This document shows positions 50,526 through 60,656 of a stretch of DNA of 64,000 nt, piece by piece. Under the pieces are notes generated by a model, which ran no database searches, had not been told where the DNA came from, and saw nothing but the letters and a program-made list of their open reading frames with translations. Source of the stretch: Leisingera aquaemixtae (GTDB taxonomy: Bacteria; Pseudomonadota; Alphaproteobacteria; Rhodobacterales; Rhodobacteraceae); the NCBI RefSeq assembly GCF_001458395.1, contig NZ_CYSR01000040.1:186001-250000 (forward strand), given 5' to 3'. The position numbers were made by a program, and so were the translations under genes. Position 1 is the first letter of the stretch; each line of letters opens with the position of its first letter.

Positions 50526-51419
50526 ATGAACAATCTGCACGGCATTCTTCTGGTCATTGCCTCGATGGCTTTCTTCACGCTTGAGGACATGTTCATCAAG
50601 CAGCTGTCGGGCACCTTGCCGGTCGGGCAGATCCTGATCTGCCTGGGGGTTGGCAGCGGGCTGGTCTTTGCGGTGATGGCGCGGATGCAGGGGCACAGCC
50701 TGTTTGCGCCGCGCTGCTGGCGGCTGCGGCCTGTCCTGCGGGCATCGACTGAGGCGGTGTCGGCGATGAGCTTTGCCTCGGCGCTGGCGCTGGTGGATAT
50801 TTCGGTGGTGGCGGCGGTGTTTCAGGCAACGCCGCTGGTGATCACCATGGGGGCGGCGCTGTTTCTGGGCGAGCAGGTCGGCTGGCGGCGCTGGCTGGCG
50901 ATCTGCGTCGGCTTTGCCGGGGTCTTGCTGATCATCCGGCCGGGGCTGGACAGTTTCGAGCCTGCGGCGCTGCTGGTTGTGATCGCGGTGCTGGGGGTTG
51001 CGATGCGGGACCTGATGACGCGGGTGATGGACAGTGCGGTGCCTTCCACCGTTGTCAGTTTTCAGGCGTTCCTGGCGGTGATCCCTGCGGGTCTGCTGCT
51101 GCTGGCCTTCACGCCCGGCGAAGTGCAGGCGATGGAGCAGAGCGAATACCTGATGATGGCAGGCGGGGTGCTGTTCGGGGTGTTGGGGTATTACGGGATT
51201 GTCACCGCGACGCGGGTGGGGGACGCCTCGGCGGTGACGCCGTTCCGCTATACCCGGCTGCTGTTCTCGATCCTGGCGGGCGTGCTGGTCTTTGGCGAGC
51301 GGCCCGATGCGCTGACCCTGGCGGGGGCTGCGCTGATTATCGGGTCGGGGCTTTACACCTTTGTGCGCGAGCAGCGGCTGGCACGGCGGGCGCGCCGTGC
51401 GGCAGCGGCTGCGGCCTGA
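50526..51419 (+). CDS. DMT-superfamily (EamA) transporter
   Basis: A 297-aa protein with about ten hydrophobic segments in two EamA repeats. MNNLHGILLVIASMAFFTLEDMFIKQLSG starts the first repeat. SFASALALVDISVVAAVFQATPLVITMGAALFLGE and VTPFRYTRLLFSILAGVLVFGERPD are typical of S-adenosylmethionine- or metabolite-type EamA permeases. Start at 50526 removes an unlikely upstream extension. Its substrate is unknown. It is an unrelated context to the DMT gene at 17411. Confidence 0.85.
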   Translation: MNNLHGILLVIASMAFFTLEDMFIKQLSGTLPVGQILICLGVGSGLVFAVMARMQGHSLFAPRCWRLRPVLRASTEAVSAMSFASALALVDISVVAAVFQATPLVITMGAALFLGEQVGWRRWLAICVGFAGVLLIIRPGLDSFEPAALLVVIAVLGVAMRDLMTRVMDSAVPSTVVSFQAFLAVIPAGLLLLAFTPGEVQAMEQSEYLMMAGGVLFGVLGYYGIVTATRVGDASAVTPFRYTRLLFSILAGVLVFGERPDALTLAGAALIIGSGLYTFVREQRLARRARRAAAAAA

Positions 51420-51467
51420 CGTCCCGGCTGGCAGAAATCCTCCGCCCTGTTGGCGCAAACAGCGGTT

Positions 51468-52868
<1,401 letters not shown>

Positions 52869-52891
52869 GAGCGTTCCGTTTGGACGCTGAA

Positions 52892-52926
52892 AAGCGCCTC
52901 GAACGTTTGTTCGGGGCGCTTTTTTA
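52892..52926 (+). terminator. Rho-independent terminator of eno
   Basis: AAGCGCC-TCGAAC pairs with GTTCG-GGGCGCTT around GTTT, followed by six T residues (52892-52926). Confidence 0.9.
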
Positions 52927-53112
52927 TGGCAGGGAAGCCGAATGTGTTTGACGGCGGTCTTGCGCAAGGCTGGCTTTGGAACGCCGCAAGCGCCGCGGTG
53001 CCGAGGGCAGCGGGGGCGCCGAAGTCATGACGGGACATTAACACGCATCAAGGACCGCGTTGCCGGAAACAGGCATTCTGGACCCGCACCACCCTTAGCG
53101 CAGGAGCCTGAT

Positions 53113-53277
53113 ATGACCCCCGTTCGCCTCATTTTGCTTGCTCTGATAAATCTGCCGCTGCTGCTTGCAGCGTGTACTGAGCCCGGCGCTTATCCCGTCA
53201 GCGGTGAGGAGTGCGGGCCGGATGATCCGGTGCTGGAGCTTGATGCAGCCGATTGCCCGGCGGGGTCGGCAATCTGA
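53113..53277 (+). CDS. Tiny lipoprotein 1, 54 aa
   Basis: The ATG is preceded by CAGGAG. The leader RLILLALINLPLLLAAC is a lipoprotein signal with Cys at about residue 21. The mature part is only about 34 residues: TEPGAYPVSGEECGPDDPVLELDAADCPAG. It shares the C-x-x-PG-x-YP-x-[ST]-G...DDPV pattern with the next small gene, and I recognise no family. A small outer- or inner-membrane lipopeptide is likely; function unknown. Confidence 0.6.
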   Translation: MTPVRLILLALINLPLLLAACTEPGAYPVSGEECGPDDPVLELDAADCPAGSAI

Positions 53278-53478
53278 TCCGCTTGCCGCGGCAGCTGCCC
53301 GCGTCCGGGCCTGAACGGTACAAAGCCGGGAGGGGCGGAAACCCTTCAAAAGCGCGCGTTTTCTGGCTTTTACCTTCCGGAAGCTGCATGTGTGGCCCGG
53401 ATCACAGACGCTCACGCAGGCGTTACGGTATGGTGATCCTGCGCAGCGCAAGGGCGGTGCGGGAAAGGGGAACAGGCC

Positions 53479-53631
53479 ATGAGGACGCGAATTCTGCGCA
53501 CAGTGGCGATCTGTGCAATTCTTTCGGCAATAATCGGGTGCAGCGGGCCGGGGACTTATCCGTTCACCGGGCAGACCGCCTCGGCGGACGATCCGGTCAA
53601 ACGGGTGAACCTCGGCGCGGAATTGCGCTGA
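53479..53631 (+). CDS. Tiny lipoprotein 2, 50 aa, paralogue of lipoprotein 1
   Basis: The protein is MRTRILRTVAICAILSAIIGCSG then PGTYPFTGQTASADDPVKRVNLGAELR. The leader ends in a lipobox (IIGC) and the mature part aligns with the 53113 gene: C-x-x-PG-x-YP-x-[ST]-G, then DDPV. The tandem arrangement implies a duplication. A perfect 12-base hairpin follows the stop at 53669-53702. Confidence 0.55.
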   Translation: MRTRILRTVAICAILSAIIGCSGPGTYPFTGQTASADDPVKRVNLGAELR

Positions 53632-53668
53632 AACCGGATGCGCGGCCAGACGTCAGGCCGCGTCCGGA

Positions 53669-53702
53669 GATCTGGCGCCCTGGCGGGGGAGGGCGCCAGA
53701 TC
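53669..53702. terminator. Terminator hairpin between tiny lipoprotein 2 and the glycine-zipper gene
   Basis: GATCTGGCGCCC (53669-53680) pairs with GGGCGCCAGATC (53691-53702). GTTCACTTAAC is repeated directly after it, the second copy reaching into the stop codon of the glycine-zipper gene. It probably ends both convergent transcripts. Confidence 0.65.
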
Positions 53703-53724
53703 AAGTTCACTTAACCAGGTTCAC

Positions 53725-54000
53725 TTAACACGGGGCAGTGTAATAGGTGCCGTCGCCGCGGGAATAGGCGCATTGCTTGGTCTGGTTGTTCTGGGCAACC
53801 ATAGTGCCTGCCGCTGCGCCGCCGAGGGCAGCGATCAGGCGCCAGTCGTCGTCGGCCTTGAGCGCGTCAGCCGCGATCAGGCCGGCTGCGGCGCCGCCTG
53901 CCACTCCGGCAACGGTGCGCTGTTCCGGGGTCAGGTTGGTGCAGGCGCCCAGGCCCAGTACGGCGCTGCTTGCGAGAGCAGGAATCCAGCGGAAAGTCAT
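53725..54000 (-). CDS. Glycine-zipper lipoprotein
   Basis: A 91-aa protein. MTFRWIPALASSAVLGLGAC is a lipoprotein leader with the lipobox Cys at residue 20. The mature part has glycine-zipper segments VAGVAGGAAAGLIA and LGGAAAGTMVAQ, a fold seen in many small outer-membrane-associated lipoproteins. KQCAYSRGDGTYYTAPC may be a disulfide-bonded tail. A strong Shine-Dalgarno (GGAGGAAG) precedes the ATG. Role not known; likely envelope integrity. Confidence 0.75.
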   Translation of the reverse strand: MTFRWIPALASSAVLGLGACTNLTPEQRTVAGVAGGAAAGLIAADALKADDDWRLIAALGGAAAGTMVAQNNQTKQCAYSRGDGTYYTAPC

Positions 54001-54208
54001 ATTCTTCCTCCATTTTCATTGGTCCGGCCGGCCAGTTTAAGGGCCGCAGGTGGCACTATAACTCCCGCGGCTTCCATATGGTTCCGCAGTGTTGCGTGAT
54101 TTTCCGGCTGCGGCGCTAATCCGCCCGCAAGGGGCTGCGGCGGCAGGCTTTTGCCGCAGCCACGGGCGCACCGGAGGCAGGCGCGCCAAACGGCGGCCGG
54201 GTGCAGCG

Positions 54209-54658
54209 CTACAGGGTTTTCGTCATCAGGATGCAGTTCCTGCGCGGCTGGAAGCGGGTGCGCAGATAGAGCCTCTGGGCGGTCTCGTTTTCGCGGTCGA
54301 CCTCCAGATGCAGGGCGCGCACGCCCGCTGCTGCCAGTGATTTCGGCAGCTCGGTCAGGACCTCGGTGGCGATGCCGCGGCCGCGCACGGCGGGGCGGAT
54401 GTAGAGTTCATCGACAAACCCGTCCATGCCGCCGAACTCCACCGACCAGCCGAAGGTGATCACGATGTAGCCGATCGGCGCGCGGGTGGGGCCGATCAGG
54501 TAGACCGCGCCGTAAGGGTGGCCGTTCAGGAGCGGATCAATCCCGGCGCGGCGGTGCGTGTCGCTGCTCTCCAGCCCGGATTCGGCGTGGAAGGCGGCAA
54601 CCAGCGCCAGCACCGTGTCGAGGTGTTCGGGCTTGGCGAGGTGCAGGGCGGCGCTCAT
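54209..54658 (-). CDS. GNAT-family N-acetyltransferase
   Basis: A 149-aa protein. VDELYIRPAVRGRGIATEVLTELPKSLAAAGVRALHLEVDRENETAQRLYLR is the acetyl-CoA binding motif A and motif B of GNAT enzymes (RGRGIA). Its start at 54658 overlaps the upstream nucleoside hydrolase stop by four bases (ATGA), so it is translationally coupled. Substrate unknown. The preceding 54001-54208 gap has no gene. Confidence 0.87.
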   Translation of the reverse strand: MSAALHLAKPEHLDTVLALVAAFHAESGLESSDTHRRAGIDPLLNGHPYGAVYLIGPTRAPIGYIVITFGWSVEFGGMDGFVDELYIRPAVRGRGIATEVLTELPKSLAAAGVRALHLEVDRENETAQRLYLRTRFQPRRNCILMTKTL

Positions 54659-55596
54659 AGGCGGGCCAGCCTTTCGGTCAGGAGTGTGAAAAAGCCGTCG
54701 GCGTCGGCATCGCCGATGAACAGGGCATTGGGTGTGCGGTCCGTGACGCCCCACCAGTCGGCCACCGTCATGCCGAGGGTCAGGCTGGAGGATGTTTCGA
54801 TTTCGACGTTCACATGGCGGCCGGAGAACAGCTCAGGCTTGAGCAGCCAGGCGATGACGCAGGGGTCATGCAGCGGGCCGCCCTCGGAGCCGTATTTCTC
54901 CATGTCGAAGCGCTCGAAGAAGTCGAGCATCTCGGCGGTGAAGCGGCCAACGCGGGTATTGAGGGCGCGGATCGCCTCGACACGCGGTTTGGTGGCCAGC
55001 ACCTTATGCGTCACATCCAGCGGCATCACGGTGATCGGGGCGCCGGATCTGAACACGATTTCAGCGGCTTCGGGGTCGGCGTAGATGTTGAATTCTGCCG
55101 CCGGGGTGATGTTTCCGACTTCGAAATAGGCGCCGCCCATCATCACGATTTCCTGCACCCGCTCGATGATGTCGGGGGCGGTGTTGAAGGCGGCGGCGAT
55201 GTTGGTGAGCGGGCCCAGGGTGCACAGCGTGACGGTGCCCGGCTCCTGCGCGCGCAGGGTGGCGATGATGAAATCCACCCCGTGACCCTCTGCCAGCGGC
55301 ATCTGCGGCTCCCACAGCTTTGGCCCGTCAAGGCCGGTCTGGCCGTGCACATGCTCAGCCGTGATCAGCGGCCGGGCAAGCGGCGCCTTGCTGCCTGCGT
55401 AGACGGGCACATCGGTGCGGCTCGCGGCCTCGCAGGTGATGCGGGCGTTCTTGCTGGTGAGTGGCAGCGGCACATTGCCGGCAACGCAGGTGATACCGAG
55501 CAAATCCAGATCCTCTGGACTGGCCAGCGCCAGCAGGATGGCGACCGCATCATCCTGGCCGGGATCTGTGTCGATGATGATTTTCCTGGCGCTCAT
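54655..55596 (-). CDS. Inosine-uridine preferring nucleoside hydrolase family protein
   Basis: A 313-aa protein. IIIDTDPGQDDAVAILLAL is the signature metal-binding DxDPGxDD loop, and TLCTLGPLTNIAAAF is the second family motif. EIVMMGGAYFEVGNITPAAEFNIYADPEAA carries the substrate-binding segment. It hydrolyses nucleosides to base and ribose in purine or pyrimidine salvage. It is transcribed with the coupled GNAT gene. Confidence 0.9.
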   Translation of the reverse strand: MSARKIIIDTDPGQDDAVAILLALASPEDLDLLGITCVAGNVPLPLTSKNARITCEAASRTDVPVYAGSKAPLARPLITAEHVHGQTGLDGPKLWEPQMPLAEGHGVDFIIATLRAQEPGTVTLCTLGPLTNIAAAFNTAPDIIERVQEIVMMGGAYFEVGNITPAAEFNIYADPEAAEIVFRSGAPITVMPLDVTHKVLATKPRVEAIRALNTRVGRFTAEMLDFFERFDMEKYGSEGGPLHDPCVIAWLLKPELFSGRHVNVEIETSSSLTLGMTVADWWGVTDRTPNALFIGDADADGFFTLLTERLARL

Positions 55597-55735
55597 TGCG
55601 GTCTCCGTAAATCGTGAGCCACGAGACTACGCGCAGTTCGGACGGGATTGAACCGCCGACTGGCGGGGCCGCGCAAATTTCCGGAGATTTCCCGCGACGG
55701 AAACGTGCGGTCCGCCCGGCGGCAGGGCGCCGGAA

Positions 55736-55759
55736 TTTGAGTATTTATAGAAAGATGAA
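55736..55759. repeat. GAGTATTTATAGAAAGATGAA repeat
   Basis: Near-identical to 37451-37474 and to the inverted copy at 651-672. It lies just beyond the 3' end of mazG. Neighbouring sequence upstream (55660-55712) also has short inverted GTTTCC/GGAAAC segments. Confidence 0.65.
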
Positions 55760-55774
55760 GCAGAAGGCGCGCGC

Positions 55775-56590
55775 TCAGGCGCGCTCGTCTGCCTTCACCG
55801 CGTCCCAAAGCGCATCCATTTCGGCCAAGTCGCTGTCTTCGGGGCGTTTGCCGCGGGCGGCGAGCTTGGCCTCGACGCCCTCGAACCGGCGGGTGAACTT
55901 GGCGTTGGCGGCGCGCAGGGCGGCTTCGGGCTCGACCCCCAGGTGGCGGCCCAGGTTGGCCATCACGAACAAAAGGTCGCCGAATTCCTCCTCGACCTCG
56001 GCGTGGGAGAGGGTGTCGCGGGCTTCCACCAGTTCGGCGCATTCTTCGGTGATCTTGGCGATGACATTGGCTGCTGACGGCCAGTCGAAACCGACACGGG
56101 CGGCGCGTTTCTGCAGCTTGTAGGCGCGCAGCAGGGCGGGCAGGCCGATGGCGACCCCGTCCAGCGTGCCTTTCTGCTCCTTGCCTGCGCGCTCCGCGGC
56201 CTTGATCGCTTCCCAGTCGAGGGTCTGCTGTTCGGCGGATTTATCGCGGCTTTCCTCCCCGAACACATGCGGGTGGCGGGAGACCATCTTGTCCGACATC
56301 GTCCGCACCACGTCCTGAAAGGTGAAGTGGCCGGCCTCCTCGGCCATCCGGGCGTGGAAGACGGACTGGAACAAGAGGTCGCCCAGTTCCCCCTTCAGCT
56401 CATCCCAGGCTTCGCGCTCAATCGCGTCGGCAACTTCATACGCTTCTTCAATGGTATAGGGGGCGATGCTGGCAAAATCCTGTTCGATGTCCCAGGGGCA
56501 GCCGGTTTGCGGATCACGGAGCCGCGCCATGATTTCCAGGAGGCGCTCGATGCCCGCGGACTGGTCGTGGATCAGGTCTGTTTCTTGCAT
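55775..56590 (-). CDS. mazG: Nucleoside triphosphate pyrophosphohydrolase MazG
   Basis: A 271-aa protein with two MazG domains: TIEEAYEVADAIEREAWDELKGELGDLLFQSVFHA near the N-terminus and ITEECAELVEARDTLSHAEVEEEFGDLLFVMAN near the C-terminus. The EExxD plus ExxD motifs bind metal. It removes pyrophosphate from non-canonical or excess NTPs. The start at 56590 (MQETDLIH) is in keeping with the family N-terminus. It is divergent from the M20 amidohydrolase with 63 bp between. Confidence 0.92.
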   Translation of the reverse strand: MQETDLIHDQSAGIERLLEIMARLRDPQTGCPWDIEQDFASIAPYTIEEAYEVADAIEREAWDELKGELGDLLFQSVFHARMAEEAGHFTFQDVVRTMSDKMVSRHPHVFGEESRDKSAEQQTLDWEAIKAAERAGKEQKGTLDGVAIGLPALLRAYKLQKRAARVGFDWPSAANVIAKITEECAELVEARDTLSHAEVEEEFGDLLFVMANLGRHLGVEPEAALRAANAKFTRRFEGVEAKLAARGKRPEDSDLAEMDALWDAVKADERA

Positions 56591-56653
56591 TGCGGCTGCT
56601 CTTTTTCCGGTGTCAGATGCATCATCCCGAGTCTGGAGCAGGAGTCCACCCCA

Positions 56654-57820
56654 ATGCCCGTTGTGAACCGTATTGCCGATTACGCCGAGGAGATGAAGGC
56701 CTGGCGGCGGTATCTGCACCAGATCCCGGAGCTGGCACTGGACCTGCCCAAGACGGCCGCCTTTGTGGCGGAGCGGCTGCGGGAGTTCGGGGTGGATGAA
56801 CTGCACGAAGGCATCGCGCAGACCGGCATGGTGGCGATCATCAACGGGCAGGGGGAAGGACCAACGATAGGGCTGCGTGCTGACATGGACGCGCTGCCGA
56901 TCCCGGAAGAGACCGGGGCGGACTACGCCTCAGGCCATGCGGGCAACATGCATGCCTGCGGCCATGACGGCCATACCGCGATGCTGATGGGGGCGGCGAA
57001 GTACCTGGCGGAGACGCGGAACTTCAGGGGCCGGGTGGCGCTGATCTTTCAGCCTGCGGAGGAAGCCATCGGCGGCGCCCGCATCATGGTCGAGGAAGGC
57101 ATCATGGAGCGGTTCGATATCGGCGAGGTCTATGCGCTGCACAATGCGCCGGGCCTGCCGGAGGGGCATTTCCTGACCACGCCGGGGGCGCTGATGGCGG
57201 CAACGGATGAGTTCCGTATTCATATCAAGGGCGCGGGCGGCCATGCGGCGATGCCGCATGAGACCCGCGATCCGGTGATGGCGGCCTGCGGCATGGCGCA
57301 GGCGATCCAGACCATTGTCAGCCGCAACCATCACGCGCTGCAGGATCTGGTGGTCTCTGTCACCCAGATCCACACCGGCACCACCGACAACGTGGTGCCC
57401 GATACCGCCTATATCAACGGCACGGTGCGCAGCTTTGACCCTGCCGTGCAGAAGATGGTGATGCGGCGGATGAAGGAGATCGTTGCGGGGCAGGCGGCGA
57501 GCTATGGGGTGGAGGCGGAACTGGACTATGAAACCGGCTACCCGGCGACCTACAACGATGCGGAAAAGACTGCCTTTGCGGTGGAGGTCGCCAGGGAGAT
57601 CTCCGGCGCGGGCAATGTCGAGGCCGAGGGCGGCCGCGAGATGGGGGCGGAGGATTTTGCCTATATGCTGCAGGTGCGCCCGGGCTCCTACCTGTTTCTG
57701 GGGCAGGGCGACAGTGCCGGGCTGCATCATCCGAAGTACGATTTCAACGATGACATCGCGCCGGTGGGGGCATCCTTCTTTGCCCGGCTGGTGGAGCGTG
57801 CGCAGCCGCTTGGCGGGTAA
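56654..57820 (+). CDS. M20-family amidohydrolase (hippurate hydrolase/aminoacylase-like)
   Basis: A 388-aa protein. RADMDALPIPEETG and MHACGHDGHTAMLMGAAKYL form the M20D metal site; IFQPAEEAIGGARIM gives the catalytic Glu pair; GAGGHAAMPHETRDPVMAAC the lid-domain histidine. These are the marks of hippuricase, IAA-amino acid hydrolase and aminoacylase proteins. It precedes two ureohydrolases on the same strand (79 bp gap), so a role in breaking down acylated guanidino or amino compounds is plausible. The natural substrate is unknown. Confidence 0.88.
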   Translation: MPVVNRIADYAEEMKAWRRYLHQIPELALDLPKTAAFVAERLREFGVDELHEGIAQTGMVAIINGQGEGPTIGLRADMDALPIPEETGADYASGHAGNMHACGHDGHTAMLMGAAKYLAETRNFRGRVALIFQPAEEAIGGARIMVEEGIMERFDIGEVYALHNAPGLPEGHFLTTPGALMAATDEFRIHIKGAGGHAAMPHETRDPVMAACGMAQAIQTIVSRNHHALQDLVVSVTQIHTGTTDNVVPDTAYINGTVRSFDPAVQKMVMRRMKEIVAGQAASYGVEAELDYETGYPATYNDAEKTAFAVEVAREISGAGNVEAEGGREMGAEDFAYMLQVRPGSYLFLGQGDSAGLHHPKYDFNDDIAPVGASFFARLVERAQPLGG

Positions 57821-57898
57821 GGCCCGCCGCAGGTGACAGCGGCCGGCGCAGCCGGTATCTGATCAGAAACGGAAGCCGTATCAAAGGGACGCAGAGCC

Positions 57899-58867
57899 AT
57901 GGCACTGGAAGACGCGAAACATATGATCGACCACGCCTTCACCCGCGAGGATCTTAAGGGGCTGAGTTTCGAGATCACCTTTGGCGGCGCCACGTCTTTC
58001 CTGCGCCGCAAGTATACCAAGGATCTGACCGGCGTGGACATTGCCGTCACCGGCGTGCCCTTTGACCAGGCGGTGACCAACCGGCCCGGCACGCGGCTGG
58101 GGCCGCGGGCGATCCGCGAGGCCTCTGCCCTGCAAAGCCCGGATGAGCCCTATGGCTGGCCGCATAAGCCGCTGAGCACGCTGGCGATTGCGGATTACGG
58201 CGATCTGGCCTTTGACCATGCCAATGTGCCGGAATTCCCGGCAGCGCTGACGGAGCATATCCGGGGCATTCTGGCCGCGGATACGTCCTCGGTCGTGCTG
58301 GGCGGCGATCACTATATCAGCTTTCCGGTCCTGAAGGCCTATGCCGAGAAGTACGGCCCGATCTCGCTGTTGCAGTTCGACGCCCACACCGACACCTGGC
58401 CGGATGACAACATGGAGCGGGTGGATCATGGCACCATGTTCTATAAGGCCGTGAAAACGGGGATTGTGGATCCCAAAACCTCGGTTCAGGTGGGGATCCG
58501 CACCACCAATGAGGACACGCTGGGCGTCAATATCATCGACGCCCCCACCGTGCATGAAATCGGCCCGGTGGAGACCGCGCGGCGGATCAAGGAGATCCTG
58601 GGGGACAGGCCAACTTATCTGACCTTTGACATCGACTGCCTGGACCCCGCCTATGCGCCCGGCACCGGCACGCCGGTCTGGGGCGGGTTGAGCTCGGCGC
58701 AGGTGGCGCGCATCCTGCGCGGGATTGCCGGCATCAATATCAAGGGCGGTGACGTGGTGGAGGTCTCTCCCCCCTTTGACACAACCGGTGCAACTGCTAT
58801 TGCCGGGGCACATGTGGCGACGGAGATCATCTGCCTTCTGGGCTGGAACATGAGAGACAATGACTGA
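57899..58867 (+). CDS. Ureohydrolase 1 (agmatinase-like)
   Basis: A 322-aa ureohydrolase. The binuclear manganese site motifs are VVLGGDHYISFP, LLQFDAHTDTW and YLTFDIDCLDPAYAPGTGTP. The family includes agmatinase, guanidinobutyrase and guanidinopropionase. The first motif has Tyr where agmatinases often have Ser (GGDHS), so substrate choice may differ from its neighbour. It overlaps the next ureohydrolase start by eight bases. The two are tandem paralogues, presumably forming an operon. Confidence 0.85.
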   Translation: MALEDAKHMIDHAFTREDLKGLSFEITFGGATSFLRRKYTKDLTGVDIAVTGVPFDQAVTNRPGTRLGPRAIREASALQSPDEPYGWPHKPLSTLAIADYGDLAFDHANVPEFPAALTEHIRGILAADTSSVVLGGDHYISFPVLKAYAEKYGPISLLQFDAHTDTWPDDNMERVDHGTMFYKAVKTGIVDPKTSVQVGIRTTNEDTLGVNIIDAPTVHEIGPVETARRIKEILGDRPTYLTFDIDCLDPAYAPGTGTPVWGGLSSAQVARILRGIAGINIKGGDVVEVSPPFDTTGATAIAGAHVATEIICLLGWNMRDND

Positions 58868-59807
58868 CTTCAATCAACCGATCAGCGGAAATGACCTGGC
58901 CCGGTTCTCGGGACCGAACACCTTTATGCGGCTGCCGCAGGCCACCTCGCTGGACGGCTTGGATGTTGCGGTTCTGGGGGTTCCGATGGATATCGGCACC
59001 TCCTGGCGGTCCGGAACCCGGTTCGGCCCCAAGCAGATCCGCGCCGAAAGCGCGATGCTGCGGCCCTATAACATGGCCACCGGCGCGGCGCCGTTCGACA
59101 GTCTGAACATAGCCGATATAGGCGATCTGGCGATCAACACCTTCTCGCTGCCGGATTCGCTCAGAATCATCCAGGACAGCTATGAGGCGATCCTGTCGGG
59201 CGCGGTGATCCCGGTGGCGATGGGCGGCGATCATTCGATCACGCTGCCGATCCTGCGCGCCATTGCCAAGAAATACGGTCCCGTGGCGCTGGTGCATGTG
59301 GATGCCCATGCCGATGTGAACGACGAGATGTTCGGCGAGCGCGAGACCCATGGCACCGTGTTCCGCCGCGCCTATGAGGAAGGGCTGATTGTTCCGGACA
59401 AGACCTATCAGATCGGTATCCGCGGCACCGGCTATGCCGCCACCGATTTTTCCGAGGCGCAGAGCTGGGGCTTCCAGCATTTCCCGGCGCAGGAATTGTG
59501 GAACCGGCCGCTGCACCAGATGGGTGCGGAAATTCGCCGCGATATCGGCAATAGGCCGGTCTATGTGAGCTATGATATTGATAGCCTTGACCCGGCCTAT
59601 GCGCCGGGCACCGGCACGCCGGAAATCGGCGGGCTGACAACGCCGCAGGCGCTGGAACTGATCCGGGCGCTGAAGGGGGTCAATATCGTCGGCTGCGACA
59701 TGGTAGAGGTGTCGCCGCCTTACGATCCCTCTGGCAACACCGCTTTGGTGGCCGCAAACCTGCTCTATGAGCTGTTGTGCGTGCTGCCGGGCGTGGCAAC
59801 GAGATAA
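58860..59807 (+). CDS. speB: Ureohydrolase 2 (agmatinase-like, SpeB family)
   Basis: A 315-aa ureohydrolase. MGGDHSITLP, LVHVDAHADV and YVSYDIDSLDPAYAPGTGTPEIGG are the classic SpeB metal-ligand motifs. It starts at ATG 58860, overlapping ureohydrolase 1. Agmatinase makes putrescine and urea from agmatine; guanidino-acid hydrolysis is also possible. Its HS in the first motif makes this the more agmatinase-like of the pair. Which substrate each takes cannot be decided from motifs alone. Confidence 0.85.
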   Translation: MTDFNQPISGNDLARFSGPNTFMRLPQATSLDGLDVAVLGVPMDIGTSWRSGTRFGPKQIRAESAMLRPYNMATGAAPFDSLNIADIGDLAINTFSLPDSLRIIQDSYEAILSGAVIPVAMGGDHSITLPILRAIAKKYGPVALVHVDAHADVNDEMFGERETHGTVFRRAYEEGLIVPDKTYQIGIRGTGYAATDFSEAQSWGFQHFPAQELWNRPLHQMGAEIRRDIGNRPVYVSYDIDSLDPAYAPGTGTPEIGGLTTPQALELIRALKGVNIVGCDMVEVSPPYDPSGNTALVAANLLYELLCVLPGVATR

Positions 59808-59892
59808 GCGGTCCGGCCTCACGGAACAGGCCGGGGGAGGGCCGCGCAGGGAGGAGGCAAGGCTTGACCTTGAAACCGCATTGAGGCGGCTG

Positions 59893-60321
59893 ATGCTGCT
59901 GGGCTGGCTGCTGCTGGCCGCCGTTGTCGCCGGGCTGGGGTTCATCCGCCTGGCGCCAAGCGATCCGCTGGACTGGAACACCCAGCCGGAGTTCACCGAG
60001 GACAAGGAGTTCCGCGGCGGCGTGTTCCGGGTGGTCAGAACCGGGCCGGACGGGCTGGAGCGGTTCCACCGCATCGCCAGCCATGCCCCGCGCACCAGCG
60101 TGCTGGCGGGCGGCCCGGACGACGGCATGGTGACCTATATCACCCGCACCCAGGTGCTGGGATTTCCCGATTACACCACCGCGGCGCAGGACGGCGATCT
60201 GTTGAAGGTCTACGCCCGGCTGCGGTTCGGCCGCTCCGATCTGGGCGCCAACAGGGAGCGGATCAACGGCTGGCTGGCGGAGATGGACGGGGCCTCGCAG
60301 GAAGCCTCCGCCGGGCAATAG
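59893..60321 (+). CDS. DUF1499 membrane-anchored protein
   Basis: About 142 aa from ATG 59893. One hydrophobic N-terminal segment LLGWLLLAAVVAGLGFI anchors a small domain with IRLAPSDPLDWN, APRTSVLAGG, MVTYITRTQVLGFPDYTT and VYARLRFGRSDLGANRERINGWL. These match the DUF1499 pattern. The start is uncertain: an alternative TTG lies four codons upstream, and the GGAGG further up is too distant. It is probably periplasmic and of unknown function. It follows the ureohydrolases by 85 bp. Confidence 0.75.
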   Translation: MLLGWLLLAAVVAGLGFIRLAPSDPLDWNTQPEFTEDKEFRGGVFRVVRTGPDGLERFHRIASHAPRTSVLAGGPDDGMVTYITRTQVLGFPDYTTAAQDGDLLKVYARLRFGRSDLGANRERINGWLAEMDGASQEASAGQ

Positions 60322-60331
60322 CGGCGCGGGG

Positions 60332-60556
60332 CGCTCCCGCCTGCTCGCGGGCTTTTGAAAAAGCCCCTCGCAGTTGGGCCGGGCGCCGCGCTGGGCGCGG
60401 CGCGGGCTCTTCCGCCTCTGGCGGCAGAGCCTGTGGGTTTTGCTGAGAGGCGCTTCAGGGGTGGGCTGCGCGTAAAGACGCCATACAGGTTGTGTTAGTT
60501 TCTGCCGCGTCAAGGGCAAGCCGCGCTGAAGTGCGGTGGCTGCGCCACCCTTGACC
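60332..60556. repeat. Composite intergenic repeat, copy D
   Basis: Modules in order: GCGCTCCCGCCTGC with a GGCTTTTGAAAAAGCC hairpin and GTTGGGCCGGGCGCC; GCTGAGAGGCGCTTCAGG to AAGACGCC (60441-60482), a decayed hairpin; GCGTCAAGGGCAAGCC to CCACCCTTGACC (60507-60556), a hairpin. The 60322-60656 gap has no gene besides it. Confidence 0.72.
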
Positions 60557-60656
60557 AGTCGTGGTGTCTGTAGAATGTGATGCGTGGCATCTTCTGAGTT
60601 GGATGCTTGCCGAATGCGCTGACCAACAACGCTATTTTTGATCAAGGAAGTCATTT

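Noticed and set aside
55610-55680. A tRNA-like fragment near the nucleoside hydrolase promoter
   Set aside because: The reverse strand has a T-arm-like GGCGG-TTCAATC-CCGTC, but no D arm, anticodon arm or matching acceptor could be found, so it is not a tRNA.
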